Shown: positions 1 to 7,892 of the stretch, piece by piece
How positions within the stretch are numbered: the stretch's first letter is position 1
Layout of the letters: each line of letters starts with the position of its first letter
Assembly (NCBI GenBank): GCA_937967325.1
Contig: CALBSQ010000360.1
Span: 1-64,000, forward strand
Length of the DNA: 64,000 nt
Direction of reading: 5' to 3'
Origin: an uncultured Chloroflexota bacterium
Lineage (GTDB): Bacteria > Chloroflexota > UBA4733
Notes under the pieces: generated by a model
Told to the model about the DNA's origin: nothing
The model's database searches: none
The model's input: only the letters and a program-made list of their open reading frames with translations
Made by a program: the position numbers and the translations under genes

Positions 1-58
1 ACTCCGTCAGGAGGGCATAGGCATCGTCGCGGTTCACGCTGTCACTAACCTCATCCAT
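1..58 (-). CDS. Partial N-terminus of a possible HD-domain hydrolase (runs off the left edge)
   Basis: An ATG at 58 on the minus strand opens a frame of 19 codons that leaves the window without a stop. The peptide contains NRDDAYALLTE, which resembles the conserved N-terminal helix (xREEALALLxEYT) of small HD-domain metal-dependent phosphohydrolases. No clear Shine-Dalgarno sequence is visible. The gene would be divergent from the aminotransferase at 349. The 290 bases between them (59-348) show no other convincing gene; the open frames there have atypical composition. Assignment rests on a very short stretch and is tentative. Confidence 0.3.
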   Translation of the reverse strand, partial: MDEVSDSVNRDDAYALLTE

Positions 59-348
59 TGCTGCACTATGGCCGGCTACGCCGACCGCTTCACTAAGGCG
101 CCAGCGAGTAGCCACATCACGCTCAGCATACGCCACGCCGCGCGACCATACAAGTTGGTACCGGCCTCAGGTTGAGCCACACATACCGCAGAAGCCGGCA
201 CGGTTGGTGCAAGACCTCCTGATGGACCTTCGGCCTCGGCGTGTGATGCTTCTGCCGGCTGGCGTACTGCCGATAGCACCTCCGGCTCCGATTCCGGTAC
301 ACTCCGATGGAACCGAGCATCGTATGGACCGAATAGGGAACGACGGAC

Positions 349-1521
349 GTGGTACAGACCGCCGAGCGCTTGCGGCAGCTCCCCCCTTACCTGTTTGTGC
401 AGATCCGCCAGAAGGAGCGCGAAGCCAGAGCGCGCGGCATCGACGTCATCAGCCTCGGCGTGGGTGATCCCGATCAGCCGACACCAGACCACGTGATCGA
501 CGCCCTCTGTGAGGCGGCCCACGACCCGGTCATGCACGTCTATCCCCCGGATGAGGAGCGGGGCATGGTTTCCTTTCGCGAGGTCATCGCGTCTTGGTAC
601 CAGCGTCGCTTTGCCGTCGAGGCCGACCCCGACCGAGAGGTCCTGGCGCTCATCGGCAGTAAGGAGGGCAACCACCACGTCGCGCTGGCCTATCTCAACC
701 CCGGCGATGTCGCGCTGATTCCCGACCCCGCCTATCCCGCCTACCTGGCCAGCGCCATTTTTGCAGGCGCTCAGGTGGTGCGCGTGCCCATGGACGCCGA
801 GCACGGCTGGCTACCCGACTTCGCCGCGATTCCCGCCGACCTGGCGCGTCGAGCCAAAGTGCTGTGGCTCAACTATCCGAACAACCCTACCGCGGCTGTG
901 GCCGGCGAGGAGTTTTGGCGCGCCGCCGCTGCCTGGGCCAGGGACACCGACACCCTGATCGTCAACGACTGCCCCTACAGCGAGATTGCTTTCGACGGCT
1001 GCCGCCCAGCCAGCCTGCTCAGCGGCGGTCTGGACGCTCCCGTCGTGGAGTTCAACTCCCTGTCCAAGCCCTACAACATGACCGGCTGGCGCATTGGCAT
1101 GGCGGTCGGCAACGCCGACGTCATTTCGGCGTTGCGCAAGGTCAAGGAGAACACAGACTCCGGTATATTCGGCGCCGTGCAACGCGCTGGTATCGCCGCC
1201 CTGTCCGGTCCACAAGACAATATCGCTCGCATGATCGCGATCTATCAGGCCCGTCGTGACCAAGTGGTAGAGACGTGGCACGCCATCGGCTTGCCGCTCC
1301 AGCCGCCCAAGGCGACCTTCTACGTGTGGGCGCCGATTCCAGCGGGCCGGACCTCACTGCAGTTTGCTGGGGAGCTCCTGGAGCAAGCCGGCGTCGTGGT
1401 CACGCCGGGCATCGGCTACGGGAACCAGGGCGAGGGCTACGTCCGCATGTCCCTCACCGTCCACGACGACCGATTGCGCGAGGCGATGCAGCGCATTCGC
1501 AAGCTGGGCAGCCTTGAATAA
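349..1521 (+). CDS. dapL: Class I/II PLP-dependent aminotransferase, LL-diaminopimelate aminotransferase-like
   Basis: This 390-residue cytosolic enzyme belongs to fold-type I aminotransferases and has the length usual for DapL. DapL converts tetrahydrodipicolinate and glutamate directly to LL-diaminopimelate for lysine and peptidoglycan. Visible motifs are LGVGDPDQPTP near the N-terminus, NYPNNPT, NDCPYSEIAFDG, and the PLP-binding SLSKPYNMTGWR with the Schiff-base lysine at about residue 240. The C-terminal VTPGIGYGNQGEGYVR carries the substrate-carboxylate arginine. It starts with GTG behind a weak GGGAA. Homoserine dehydrogenase follows after 15 nt, so both are probably one aspartate-family operon. 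Related aminotransferases with other substrates share these motifs, so substrate specificity is inferred. Confidence 0.85.
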   Translation: MVQTAERLRQLPPYLFVQIRQKEREARARGIDVISLGVGDPDQPTPDHVIDALCEAAHDPVMHVYPPDEERGMVSFREVIASWYQRRFAVEADPDREVLALIGSKEGNHHVALAYLNPGDVALIPDPAYPAYLASAIFAGAQVVRVPMDAEHGWLPDFAAIPADLARRAKVLWLNYPNNPTAAVAGEEFWRAAAAWARDTDTLIVNDCPYSEIAFDGCRPASLLSGGLDAPVVEFNSLSKPYNMTGWRIGMAVGNADVISALRKVKENTDSGIFGAVQRAGIAALSGPQDNIARMIAIYQARRDQVVETWHAIGLPLQPPKATFYVWAPIPAGRTSLQFAGELLEQAGVVVTPGIGYGNQGEGYVRMSLTVHDDRLREAMQRIRKLGSLE

Positions 1522-1536
1522 CGGGGAAGAGCACTC

Positions 1537-2844
1537 GTGAGCGCCGGCACCGTGTCTTTGCGCATAGGGCTGCTCGGCCTGGGCACCGTCGGCGGCGGCG
1601 TCGCCGAGTTCGTCCAGCAGCGCTCCGGTCGCTTGACCGAGCTGTTCGGCTGCGAGCTGCAACTGGGTCGGGTCTTGGTTCGAGACTTGGCCAAGCCGCG
1701 CACGGCATCCGTGCCGCGGTCACTCCTTACCGACGACCCGACGACCATACTTGACGACCCGGAGGTGGCGATTGTCGTCGAGGTGCTCGGCGGCGAACAA
1801 CCGGCACTGGCCTACATGCGACGGGCGCTCCAGCAAGGCAAACACCTCGTCACCGCGAACAAAGAGGTGATGGCGAAGCACGGTCGCGAGCTGTTGGCTC
1901 TCGCGGCGGCGAATAACGTGGACGTCTACTATGAAGCCAGCGTAGGCGGCGGCCTACCCCTGATCGGACCATTCAAGCGCGACCTGCTGGCCAACCGCAT
2001 CAGCGGCGTGCGGGCGATCATCAACGGGACGACGAATTACATCCTGACACGCATGGCCGAACACCACACGACATTCTCAGATGCGCTGGCTGAGGCGCAG
2101 GCGCTGGGATTCGCGGAGCCCGATCCGCACAACGACGTCAGCGGCATCGATGCGGTGTACAAGCTGGCCATCCTGTCCACGCTGGCCTTCCACTCGGAGG
2201 TCACGCCGGATCAGGTGTACTGCGAGGGCATCACGCGCCTGGACCCGCGCGACTTTCGCAACGCCGCGGCGATGGGCTACGCCATCAAGCTCCTCGCCAT
2301 CGGCCACGATCGCGAGGACGGAATCCAGGTCCGCGTCCACCCCGTGTTGATTCCAACCTCGCAGTTGCTCGCCGGTGTCGGCGGCGTCTTCAACGCCGTC
2401 GAGCTGGAGGGGGATCTGGTCGGCCGGGTGCTGCTCTACGGCCGCGGCGCCGGCGCGTTGCCTACCTCCAGCGCCATTGCCGGCGACCTGATCGACCTCG
2501 CGCGCAACATCCGGAAAGGCATCAGCAATCGCACCGAGGTAACCCTCGGCGTCCGCCGCCCCGTCCTTTCCATCGAGGCGCTGGAGACCCGCTATTACCT
2601 TCGCCTGCAGGTGCTCGACCAGCCCGGAGTGCTGGCCGAAATCGCCGCCGTGTTGGGCAAGCTCGGCATCAGCATTGCCGCGGTCAACCAGCAGGAGGTT
2701 GATGAGGCGCGCAAGAGCGCGGAGATCGTGATCGTGACCCACCGCGCGCGGGAAAGCGCCATGCTTGCCGCGGTCGCCGCCTTCCGCGATCTGCCGAGCG
2801 TGCTGGAGCTGGCCTCACTCATTCGCATCGAGGACGGGGCATAG
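1537..2844 (+). CDS. hom: Homoserine dehydrogenase
   Basis: Homoserine dehydrogenase reduces aspartate semialdehyde to homoserine with NAD(P)H, the branch point to methionine and threonine. The 435-residue protein has an N-terminal Rossmann motif (GLLGLGTVGGGV), the TANKEVMAKHG segment, the catalytic-domain signature INGTTNYILTRM, and a C-terminal ACT domain (about residues 350-430) that in this family binds threonine for feedback inhibition. Length is normal. It begins at GTG, preceded by GGGGAAG at suitable spacing. It follows the aminotransferase by 15 nt on the same strand, consistent with co-transcription. Confidence 0.95.
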   Translation: MSAGTVSLRIGLLGLGTVGGGVAEFVQQRSGRLTELFGCELQLGRVLVRDLAKPRTASVPRSLLTDDPTTILDDPEVAIVVEVLGGEQPALAYMRRALQQGKHLVTANKEVMAKHGRELLALAAANNVDVYYEASVGGGLPLIGPFKRDLLANRISGVRAIINGTTNYILTRMAEHHTTFSDALAEAQALGFAEPDPHNDVSGIDAVYKLAILSTLAFHSEVTPDQVYCEGITRLDPRDFRNAAAMGYAIKLLAIGHDREDGIQVRVHPVLIPTSQLLAGVGGVFNAVELEGDLVGRVLLYGRGAGALPTSSAIAGDLIDLARNIRKGISNRTEVTLGVRRPVLSIEALETRYYLRLQVLDQPGVLAEIAAVLGKLGISIAAVNQQEVDEARKSAEIVIVTHRARESAMLAAVAAFRDLPSVLELASLIRIEDGA

Positions 2845-2982
2845 GGAACTCGGCTGGTGGGCTGTACCGCTGTGGCTCGGACCGGAGGAATCGGTTCGCC
2901 CCCGGCTGGAGGATGTCCGCTCTGCCCCGCCGCCAGCCGGTCGGGGCCCGGCCTTGCCGCTGTGTTCTCTTCCGACCGGGTT

Positions 2983-3124
2983 GAACGTCACGGGCAACGC
3001 GACGACGCCACGGAGATTGAGGTGGTTGCGCTGCTGGATAGCGCCGGGGGCGCCCGTTAGGTTGGCAAAACGGCGCAGGATGGTCTCAATAGCGATCTGC
3101 CCCTCAACACGAGCGAGGGCGGCG
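2983..3124 (-). pseudogene. 3'-terminal remnant of a cytochrome P450 gene
   Basis: Reading the minus strand downstream of the regulator stop gives ALARVEGQIAIETILRRF, then LRGVVALPVTF. These match the canonical end of bacterial cytochrome P450s: the helix following the haem-cysteine loop (xxLARxEGQIAxxxLLRRF) and the final beta strand (LRGLxxLPVxF). The homology starts just after where the haem-ligand cysteine loop should be and begins within 2 nt of the regulator stop codon. There is no start codon, oxygen-binding helix or haem loop, so only about 47 codons survive. The junction looks like a deletion scar. The rest of 2845-3124 holds no gene I can support. Confidence 0.7.
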
Positions 3125-3994
3125 CTAGGCCAAACCCTGGCGCTGCGCGTAGGCGGCGGCAGCGGCGCGCGAGGGCAGCCCAAGCTTGGCGAAGATGTTG
3201 GCAAGATGCCGGGCCACCGTATGCTCGCTGAGCACAAGCGCCGCGGCGATCTCGCGGTTGGTCTTGCCGGTCGCCACGAGGCTGATCACTTCCTGCTCGC
3301 GCCGGGAAAGCGGTGAATTGGTACCCCGCTCGCCGGACGTCACCGGCGCTGACGCGGCGCTGCCCTTGGCAGTGCCACCTCCGTCATCTGATTTCGAGGC
3401 GCCGTCGCTACCGAACGGTGTCGTCGCGCGGGCTAGCCGTTGCGCCAGGTCGGGAAGACGCGTAGTCGTTCCAAATTCCTCACTCAACTGAATGGCTTCG
3501 CCGTAGCGCGCTTGGGCGCCGGCGCGATCGCCTTGTGCGAGGGCGAGGTCACCCAGCGCCATCAGAACGGACGGGAGAAAGCCGCGATAGCCAAGGTCCG
3601 TCCAGATCGCCAGCGCCTCCTCGAAGTTGCGCCGCGCACCGGCCGTGTCGCCCGCCCCGGCCTCGAGCTGGCCGAGCATTTGATGGATACTGCCGATGCC
3701 GACACGGTGTCCGATGCTTTGGAAGAGGCTATGTGCCTCGTCGAGTCGGGCACGGGCTACTGCCAGGTCGTCGTCTCTTTCTGCCAGGTGCAGTAGCGCC
3801 CGCCCGAGCAAGAATGCATCGCCGGTCTGGCGGGCGGTGGCAGCGCTACGCTCCAGCAGGCGCGTTCGCTCGTCCACATCGCTCACCAATGCCAATACCA
3901 TCATAGCCAAAGCCCGTAGTGACGGCTCGTCGAGCTCTTCTGCAATGGCGAACGCCTCCGCAGCTCGACGCTTCGCCGTCTCGCGATCGCGCAA
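3125..3994 (-). CDS. LuxR-type DNA-binding C-terminal part of a split AfsR-like regulator
   Basis: This segment encodes TPR-like helices (MLGQLEAGAGDTAGARRNFEEAL and similar repeats, here about residues 30-190), a low-complexity Gly/Ser linker, and a C-terminal LuxR/GerE helix-turn-helix (LSRREQEVISLVATGKTNREIA, residues about 228-280). It is in exactly the same frame as the N-terminal part at 4118-5701. The frame stays open between 4117 and 3995, giving FWRPRGHFADARRW, the expected continuation of the TPR region. Only a TGA at 4118-4120 separates the two. The segment may be expressed from an internal start, by readthrough, or not at all. It ends against a P450 remnant. Confidence 0.75.
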   Translation of the reverse strand: MRDRETAKRRAAEAFAIAEELDEPSLRALAMMVLALVSDVDERTRLLERSAATARQTGDAFLLGRALLHLAERDDDLAVARARLDEAHSLFQSIGHRVGIGSIHQMLGQLEAGAGDTAGARRNFEEALAIWTDLGYRGFLPSVLMALGDLALAQGDRAGAQARYGEAIQLSEEFGTTTRLPDLAQRLARATTPFGSDGASKSDDGGGTAKGSAASAPVTSGERGTNSPLSRREQEVISLVATGKTNREIAAALVLSEHTVARHLANIFAKLGLPSRAAAAAYAQRQGLA

Positions 3995-4117
3995 CTGCCA
4001 GCCGAACCAAGAGGCGATCAGGGCCTTGGTCCAGACGGCGTCGCGCCCGCTTCGGAGGACGAGGAGCCCATCTGTCCAGCGACGCGCATCCGCGAAGTGC
4101 CCGCGCGGTCGCCAGAA

Positions 4118-5701
4118 TCACCATAGCGCGCCGGCGAGTCTCAGCCCGTCGGTGACTGCCGCGAGGTCGCCGGATTGACCACGGACGAGCGCCCACTCGA
4201 GTGCTCCCCGGATGTTGGTAAGATCCTCGTCCAATCGCTGGAGCCAGGTGGCGCTCGCAGCGCCGATCAGGTGCGGTTCGGCCGTTTCGGCCAGCTCTCG
4301 GAAGTAGGTTGCGTGGCGGCGCCCCGTGGCTTCGTCTTCACCGCGCTCCTTCAGCCGCTCCCGGGCATACTCCCGGACGAGCGGCAGCATGCTCACGCGG
4401 ACCGGTCCTTTGGCCGGCTCGACCCGCCGCAGGAGGCTCTGGGCTACGAGCGACTGCAGCACGTCCAGCGGTTCTCGTTCGCCTTCCGGCGCGCAGATCG
4501 ATTCCGCGGCATCGAGCGTGCAACTGTCGGGGAACACCGCCAGTTGCCGGAAAAGCGCCTGTTCTCCCGGCTCCAGCAGCGCGTAACTCCACCCGATGGC
4601 ATTCCTGAGGGTCTGTTGGCGGGGCGGGCGGTCACGAGGGCCGTCACTGAGCGTGCCCAAGGGATCCGACAACCGCTCGAGCAGCGTCGCCGGCGGTAGG
4701 AGTCGAACGCGGGCCGCCGCAAGCTCGATCGCCAGGGGCAGGCCGTCTAGGCGGTGGCAGATGAGCGCAATGGTCGCGGCATTCTCTTCCGTTAATGCGA
4801 AGACCGGCTCGATGGCTCGCGCACGGTCGATGAACAGTCGCACGGCCGCGTAAGAACGAAGGCGGGACAGCGTCGGGAGATGGGATGGGTCAGGGAGAGA
4901 CAACGGGCCCACGGGGAACTCGTATTCCGCCGTGACTCGCAGGGCCGCGCGGCTGGTAACGAGTAGCTTCAGGCCCGGGGCGGCGGCGAGGAGGCTGGCG
5001 AGATCGATCGCGGCGCCCACTACCTGCTCGAAGTTGTCCACTACAATGAGCTGGCGTCTCCCACGGGCGTAATCTCTGCTAACTTGAAGCGGTGAGCGCA
5101 CTGGGTCCTCTCTGAGTCCGAGCCTTGTCGCGATCTCCGGCATAACCAGACGCGCGTCCGTGGCTGCCGTCAGGTCCACGAAGCGCACGCCGGCGAATTG
5201 TGACTGCATGACGTGCGCGACGGCGAGCGCCAGCCTGGTCTTGCCTACACCCGCCGGCCCGATGAGGGTAACGAGACGTGCCTCGACCTGAAGCAGCAGC
5301 GTCCTGAGCGCGGCGAGCTCGTGTGCCCGGCCGATCATTGGAGTGAGTGGACGCGGGAGCCAGGAGGTTGAGGCAACCTCACGATCGACCGCTTCGCGGT
5401 CCGGCTCGCTTGGCTTGGCGACTCGACCCAGCCGGTTGCCCCTCCGGCGGGCCGCCGCCTCGAACGCGTCGGCGTCCGGCGACGTCAGCGCCAGGGCCTT
5501 GATCAGGAGGCTGGTGGTCGCGCGTTGCGGCGTCTGCTTCACCCCTCGCTCTAAGTCGCTGATGGTCCGTGTGCTCAGACCAGCCTGCTCAGCAAGCTCC
5601 TCCTGGGTCAGCTCGCGGGCAAGACGATACTGGCGCAGCACGTCAGCAAAGCCGCGATGGTGTTCCATGTTTGTTTCCGCGACGAGGATCTGGCCGCCCA
5701 T
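4118..5701 (-). CDS. XRE-HTH plus NB-ARC ATPase N-terminal part of an AfsR-like regulator, ended by an in-frame TGA
   Basis: The protein starts with a Cro/C1-type HTH (RLARELTQEELAEQAGLSTR), then a STAND/NB-ARC ATPase with a P-loop (LIGPAGVGKTRLA), Walker B-like RQLIVVDNFEQV, and the GLPLAIELAAAR motif of AfsR-like regulators, then the first TPR-like helices. It stops at a TGA exactly where relatives have ALWRFW. The Arg codon CGA and TGA differ by one base, so a nonsense mutation is the simplest reading. The same frame resumes and supplies the rest of the TPRs and the LuxR HTH, about 860 residues in total. I chose ATG 5701 for its AGGA upstream; ATG 5668 is the alternative. A 5' extension to a TTG at 5842 runs into the hairpin element and is unlikely. 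Confidence 0.8.
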   Translation of the reverse strand: MGGQILVAETNMEHHRGFADVLRQYRLARELTQEELAEQAGLSTRTISDLERGVKQTPQRATTSLLIKALALTSPDADAFEAAARRRGNRLGRVAKPSEPDREAVDREVASTSWLPRPLTPMIGRAHELAALRTLLLQVEARLVTLIGPAGVGKTRLALAVAHVMQSQFAGVRFVDLTAATDARLVMPEIATRLGLREDPVRSPLQVSRDYARGRRQLIVVDNFEQVVGAAIDLASLLAAAPGLKLLVTSRAALRVTAEYEFPVGPLSLPDPSHLPTLSRLRSYAAVRLFIDRARAIEPVFALTEENAATIALICHRLDGLPLAIELAAARVRLLPPATLLERLSDPLGTLSDGPRDRPPRQQTLRNAIGWSYALLEPGEQALFRQLAVFPDSCTLDAAESICAPEGEREPLDVLQSLVAQSLLRRVEPAKGPVRVSMLPLVREYARERLKERGEDEATGRRHATYFRELAETAEPHLIGAASATWLQRLDEDLTNIRGALEWALVRGQSGDLAAVTDGLRLAGALW

Positions 5702-5842
5702 GCCGGCTTCCTGGTGCGCTGGCTTTGCCGGCAGACCCGCCGATTGTAGCATCCCGCCAACTTCGACCCCTCTCGCACCGGCGCCACTTGTGTGGCTCGT
5801 CATGTGGGTGATCGTGTAATTGGTGAATGGTCCGTGGCGCAA

Positions 5843-6043
5843 AGCCTGCCCATTTATTGGCAGGCTAACATTACGGAGCCTGCTAAAGCAGGCTGGGAAA
5901 CCAGGACACCGATATTGAAGGTGACACTACGGCATAAAGAGGTTGGCTCGTAAGTAGCGAGATTCACTTATCACACATGGTAGGCTGGTCCAGCCGGCTT
6001 TAGCTGGCTTTGTAGGCTTAGCCTGCCCATTCATGGGCAGGCG
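5843..6043. repeat. Bipartite-hairpin inverted-repeat element, copy A
   Basis: Two hairpins on the left (5843-5866 and 5877-5894, the latter AGCCTGC-TAAA-GCAGGCT) are mirrored by two on the right (5992-6009, AGCCGGC-TTTA-GCTGGCT, and 6021-6042, GCCTGCCCAT-TC-ATGGGCAGGC). A unique core of about 97 nt lies between. The inner hairpins share their design with copies B and C, but the outer hairpins use a different stem. It sits in the divergent spacer between the split regulator and the dehydrogenase at 6120. It may be a non-autonomous mobile element or a folded RNA. Confidence 0.8.
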
Positions 6044-6119
6044 GACGGCGCGCAGACCGCCGCGTGTGGACGATGCGCGATAACCCCCAGTGACCGAGTG
6101 ATAAGACAAGGAGGCCTCA

Positions 6120-7151
6120 ATGCGCGCCGTAGTCTGTGCAAAGCCCGGTGGCCTGGATGCCCTCCAACTCCGCGACGTTGCGTCCCCTGAGCCAAAAGCA
6201 GGTGAGGTCGTCGTCAACGTTCGTGCCTGCGGACTGAACCGACTCGACCTAATGATCCGCGGCGGCCAAATTCCAGCGGAGCCCTGGCCGCACATCTGCG
6301 GCGCGGAAGTGGCCGGGGAAATCGGGGCGCTCGGCGAGGGAGTGGTCGGACTCAACGTCGGGGACCGTGTGGCGGTCGCCCCCTACCTCTGTTGTGGCCG
6401 CTGTGAGTTCTGCCTGGCCGGCCAGGAGACGACCTGCCTGCGCGCCGACGTGCTTGGCACGAAGAGCCAGGGCGGCTATGCCGAGCAGGTAGTCGCCCCG
6501 GCCAGCCAGATCGTGGCGATGCCGGATGGCCTGTCCTTTGTCGACGCGGCCGCGGTGACGCTTGCCACACTCACCGCCTGGCACATGCTGCGCACGCAGG
6601 CCGAGCTACGACCGGGCGAGACCGTGCTGGTGCAGGCGGCGGGCAGCGGCGTGGGCAGCGCGGCCATCCAGATCGCCCGACTGACCGGGGCGGAGGTCAT
6701 CGCCACGGCCAGCAGCGACGCCAAGCTCGCCAAAGCGCAGGCGCTGGGCGCGTTCGCCGGCATCAACTACGATACTACTCCCGTCGCCGCCGAGGTACGG
6801 CGGCTCACGGGGAAACGAGGAGTCGACGTCGTGGTCGAGCACGTCGGCACGGCGACGTGGGCGGACAGCATCAGCAGCCTGGCGCGTAACGGGCGGTTGG
6901 TGATCTGCGGCACGACCACCGGCCGGCACGCCGAGCAGGACCTTTGGCAGCTCTTCGCTAAGCAGCTTCGCCTGATCGGCTCCTACGGCGGTACGAGACG
7001 AGAGCTGGCGGATGTGCTGCGCCTGACGGCGAGCGGCGCCCTACGGGCCGTCGTCGATCAGACCTACCCGCTCCAAGGCGCCGCCGAGGCACAGCGCCGG
7101 CTGGAGGGCCGTGAGCAGTTCGGGAAGCTCGTGCTCGTTCCGAGATCATAA
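6120..7151 (+). CDS. Zinc-type medium-chain dehydrogenase/reductase
   Basis: This 343-residue cytosolic NAD(P)-dependent oxidoreductase belongs to the MDR superfamily. It has a GroES-like N-terminal domain and a Rossmann domain with VQAAGSGVGSAA (about residues 165-180). The four structural-zinc cysteines are present in CCGRCEFCLAGQETTC. The usual catalytic-zinc cysteine is replaced by Asn in CGLNRLD, as in the quinone-oxidoreductase-like and YhdH-like branches, so I cannot say whether it binds catalytic zinc or what it reduces. ATG 6120 has an excellent AGGAGG 6 nt upstream. Its upstream region contains hairpin element A and a divergent regulator. Confidence 0.88.
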   Translation: MRAVVCAKPGGLDALQLRDVASPEPKAGEVVVNVRACGLNRLDLMIRGGQIPAEPWPHICGAEVAGEIGALGEGVVGLNVGDRVAVAPYLCCGRCEFCLAGQETTCLRADVLGTKSQGGYAEQVVAPASQIVAMPDGLSFVDAAAVTLATLTAWHMLRTQAELRPGETVLVQAAGSGVGSAAIQIARLTGAEVIATASSDAKLAKAQALGAFAGINYDTTPVAAEVRRLTGKRGVDVVVEHVGTATWADSISSLARNGRLVICGTTTGRHAEQDLWQLFAKQLRLIGSYGGTRRELADVLRLTASGALRAVVDQTYPLQGAAEAQRRLEGREQFGKLVLVPRS

Positions 7152-7264
7152 GTGCATATGTCAAGTGGCGCCCGATTTGCTTCTTGCCCCACTGGAAGGC
7201 GATGGAAGGAGTCCAATAGAGATAGTACTGTTGTCGTTCTTGACCTTCTTGGCGTCTTAGGGTC

Positions 7265-7293
7265 TTGACAAGGCGCGCTCGTTGGCCTAAGCT
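7265..7293 (+). promoter_or_regulatory. Sigma70-type promoter upstream of the structured RNA candidate
   Basis: A consensus -35 box TTGACA (7265-7270) is followed by a 17-nt spacer and TAAGCT (7288-7293), which keeps the three most conserved -10 positions (T1, A2, T6). Transcription would begin near 7300, a few bases before the first helix of the RNA candidate. No open reading frame starts downstream on this strand for about 500 nt, so the promoter most likely serves the RNA. Confidence 0.6.
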
Positions 7294-7299
7294 ACTGAC

Positions 7300-7745
7300 A
7301 TCACGAATCGGGGTTCCGCAAACCCCCTGAGGTTCCTGCAGAATCGCAGGGGTCGCCCTGATTCGAGAATACGGCGACGCCGGACAGGAAGAGTCGGCAA
7401 GATCCAGTCCGGCATCCGAGCCAGGGGGCTCGCTCGCGGATCACCTTACCGGCCGCGCAAGTGGCACGGGAGGCCCGTTTTGGGCGATGCAACACCATCA
7501 CCCCGCTGCCGCGGTTGGGTGGAGGGTAGGCGACTGGCGCTGGGCAACCCCCAGCATCGTTCGGTGGAGTGGTTACCCGTGAGGGTACCACCGGGCGGGA
7601 GCGTTGCGAGAGCGACGCAGCCGGTGCGGAGGATGTCGCGATCTGCCGCCCGCGCAAGCGGCAGTAGCTAGGTGTCCGTTGCGAGGCGGACACGGTCGCC
7701 GGTTCCGACGTAGCCCCGGAGGGCAACCTCCGGGGCGCGTTGCTG
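7300..7745 (+). ncRNA. Large GNRA-hairpin-rich structured RNA of unknown family
   Basis: This 446-nt stretch folds by eye into consecutive hairpins. Simple ones lie at 7310-7326, 7335-7350, 7379-7413 (GCCGGAC with GTCCGGC), 7414-7441, 7473-7485, 7539-7555 and 7643-7664. GNRA-capped ones lie at 7452-7465 (GCAA), 7570-7590 (GUGA), 7601-7618 (GAGA), 7672-7693 (GCGA) and 7713-7736 (ten perfect pairs, GCAA). On the minus strand those loops would not be GNRA, so the plus strand is the RNA. Short helices such as 7304-7309 with 7360-7365 add higher-order pairing. A promoter at 7265-7293 predicts a start near 7300. The final hairpin lacks a true U-run, so termination is uncertain. RNase P P4 sequences, tmRNA ends and the SRP core are absent. 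No credible protein is encoded in 7152-7847. Confidence 0.65.
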
Positions 7746-7750
7746 TTTAC

Positions 7751-7892
7751 GAGCGATCAGCGATCAGCAAGGTGACTCACCTGCCTCATCTCGACAACGC
7801 GTGATTCCTGGAGGGAGTGCTGTCGCCTTGTTCAGGAGCGACGGTCCCTACGCGGCGGAGCCCTGCTGAGGGCTGATACCTGATAGCTGACA
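7751..7892. repeat. Degenerate remnant of the ATCAGC-type inverted repeat
   Basis: GAGCGATCAGCGATCAGC begins at about 7750, and a complementary-style block with CTGATACCTGATAGCTGACAGC lies at about 7869-7890. Both resemble the arms of the intact element at 33464-33600. The right arm overlaps the last codons of the aldose epimerase gene, so that protein tail appears to be derived from the repeat. The arms are imperfect, so this is an old copy. Confidence 0.45.

Noticed and set aside
204..467. Open frames upstream of the aminotransferase
   Set aside because: They overlap the better-supported gene out of frame and show no family resemblance or ribosome site.
4118..4120. Selenocysteine or programmed TGA readthrough in the regulator
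   Set aside because: The aligned family residue is Arg, not Cys, and no obvious recoding hairpin follows; a nonsense mutation is simpler.
7570..7600. T-box-like AGGGTACCACCGGG segment
   Set aside because: It does not match AGGGUGGNACCGCG in order, and the next gene downstream lies on the opposite strand.
7300..7745. RNase P RNA, tmRNA or SRP RNA
   Set aside because: The conserved GAGGAAAGUCC and ACAGA elements of RNase P, the tRNA-like ends of tmRNA and the GGAA-capped SRP core are all missing.
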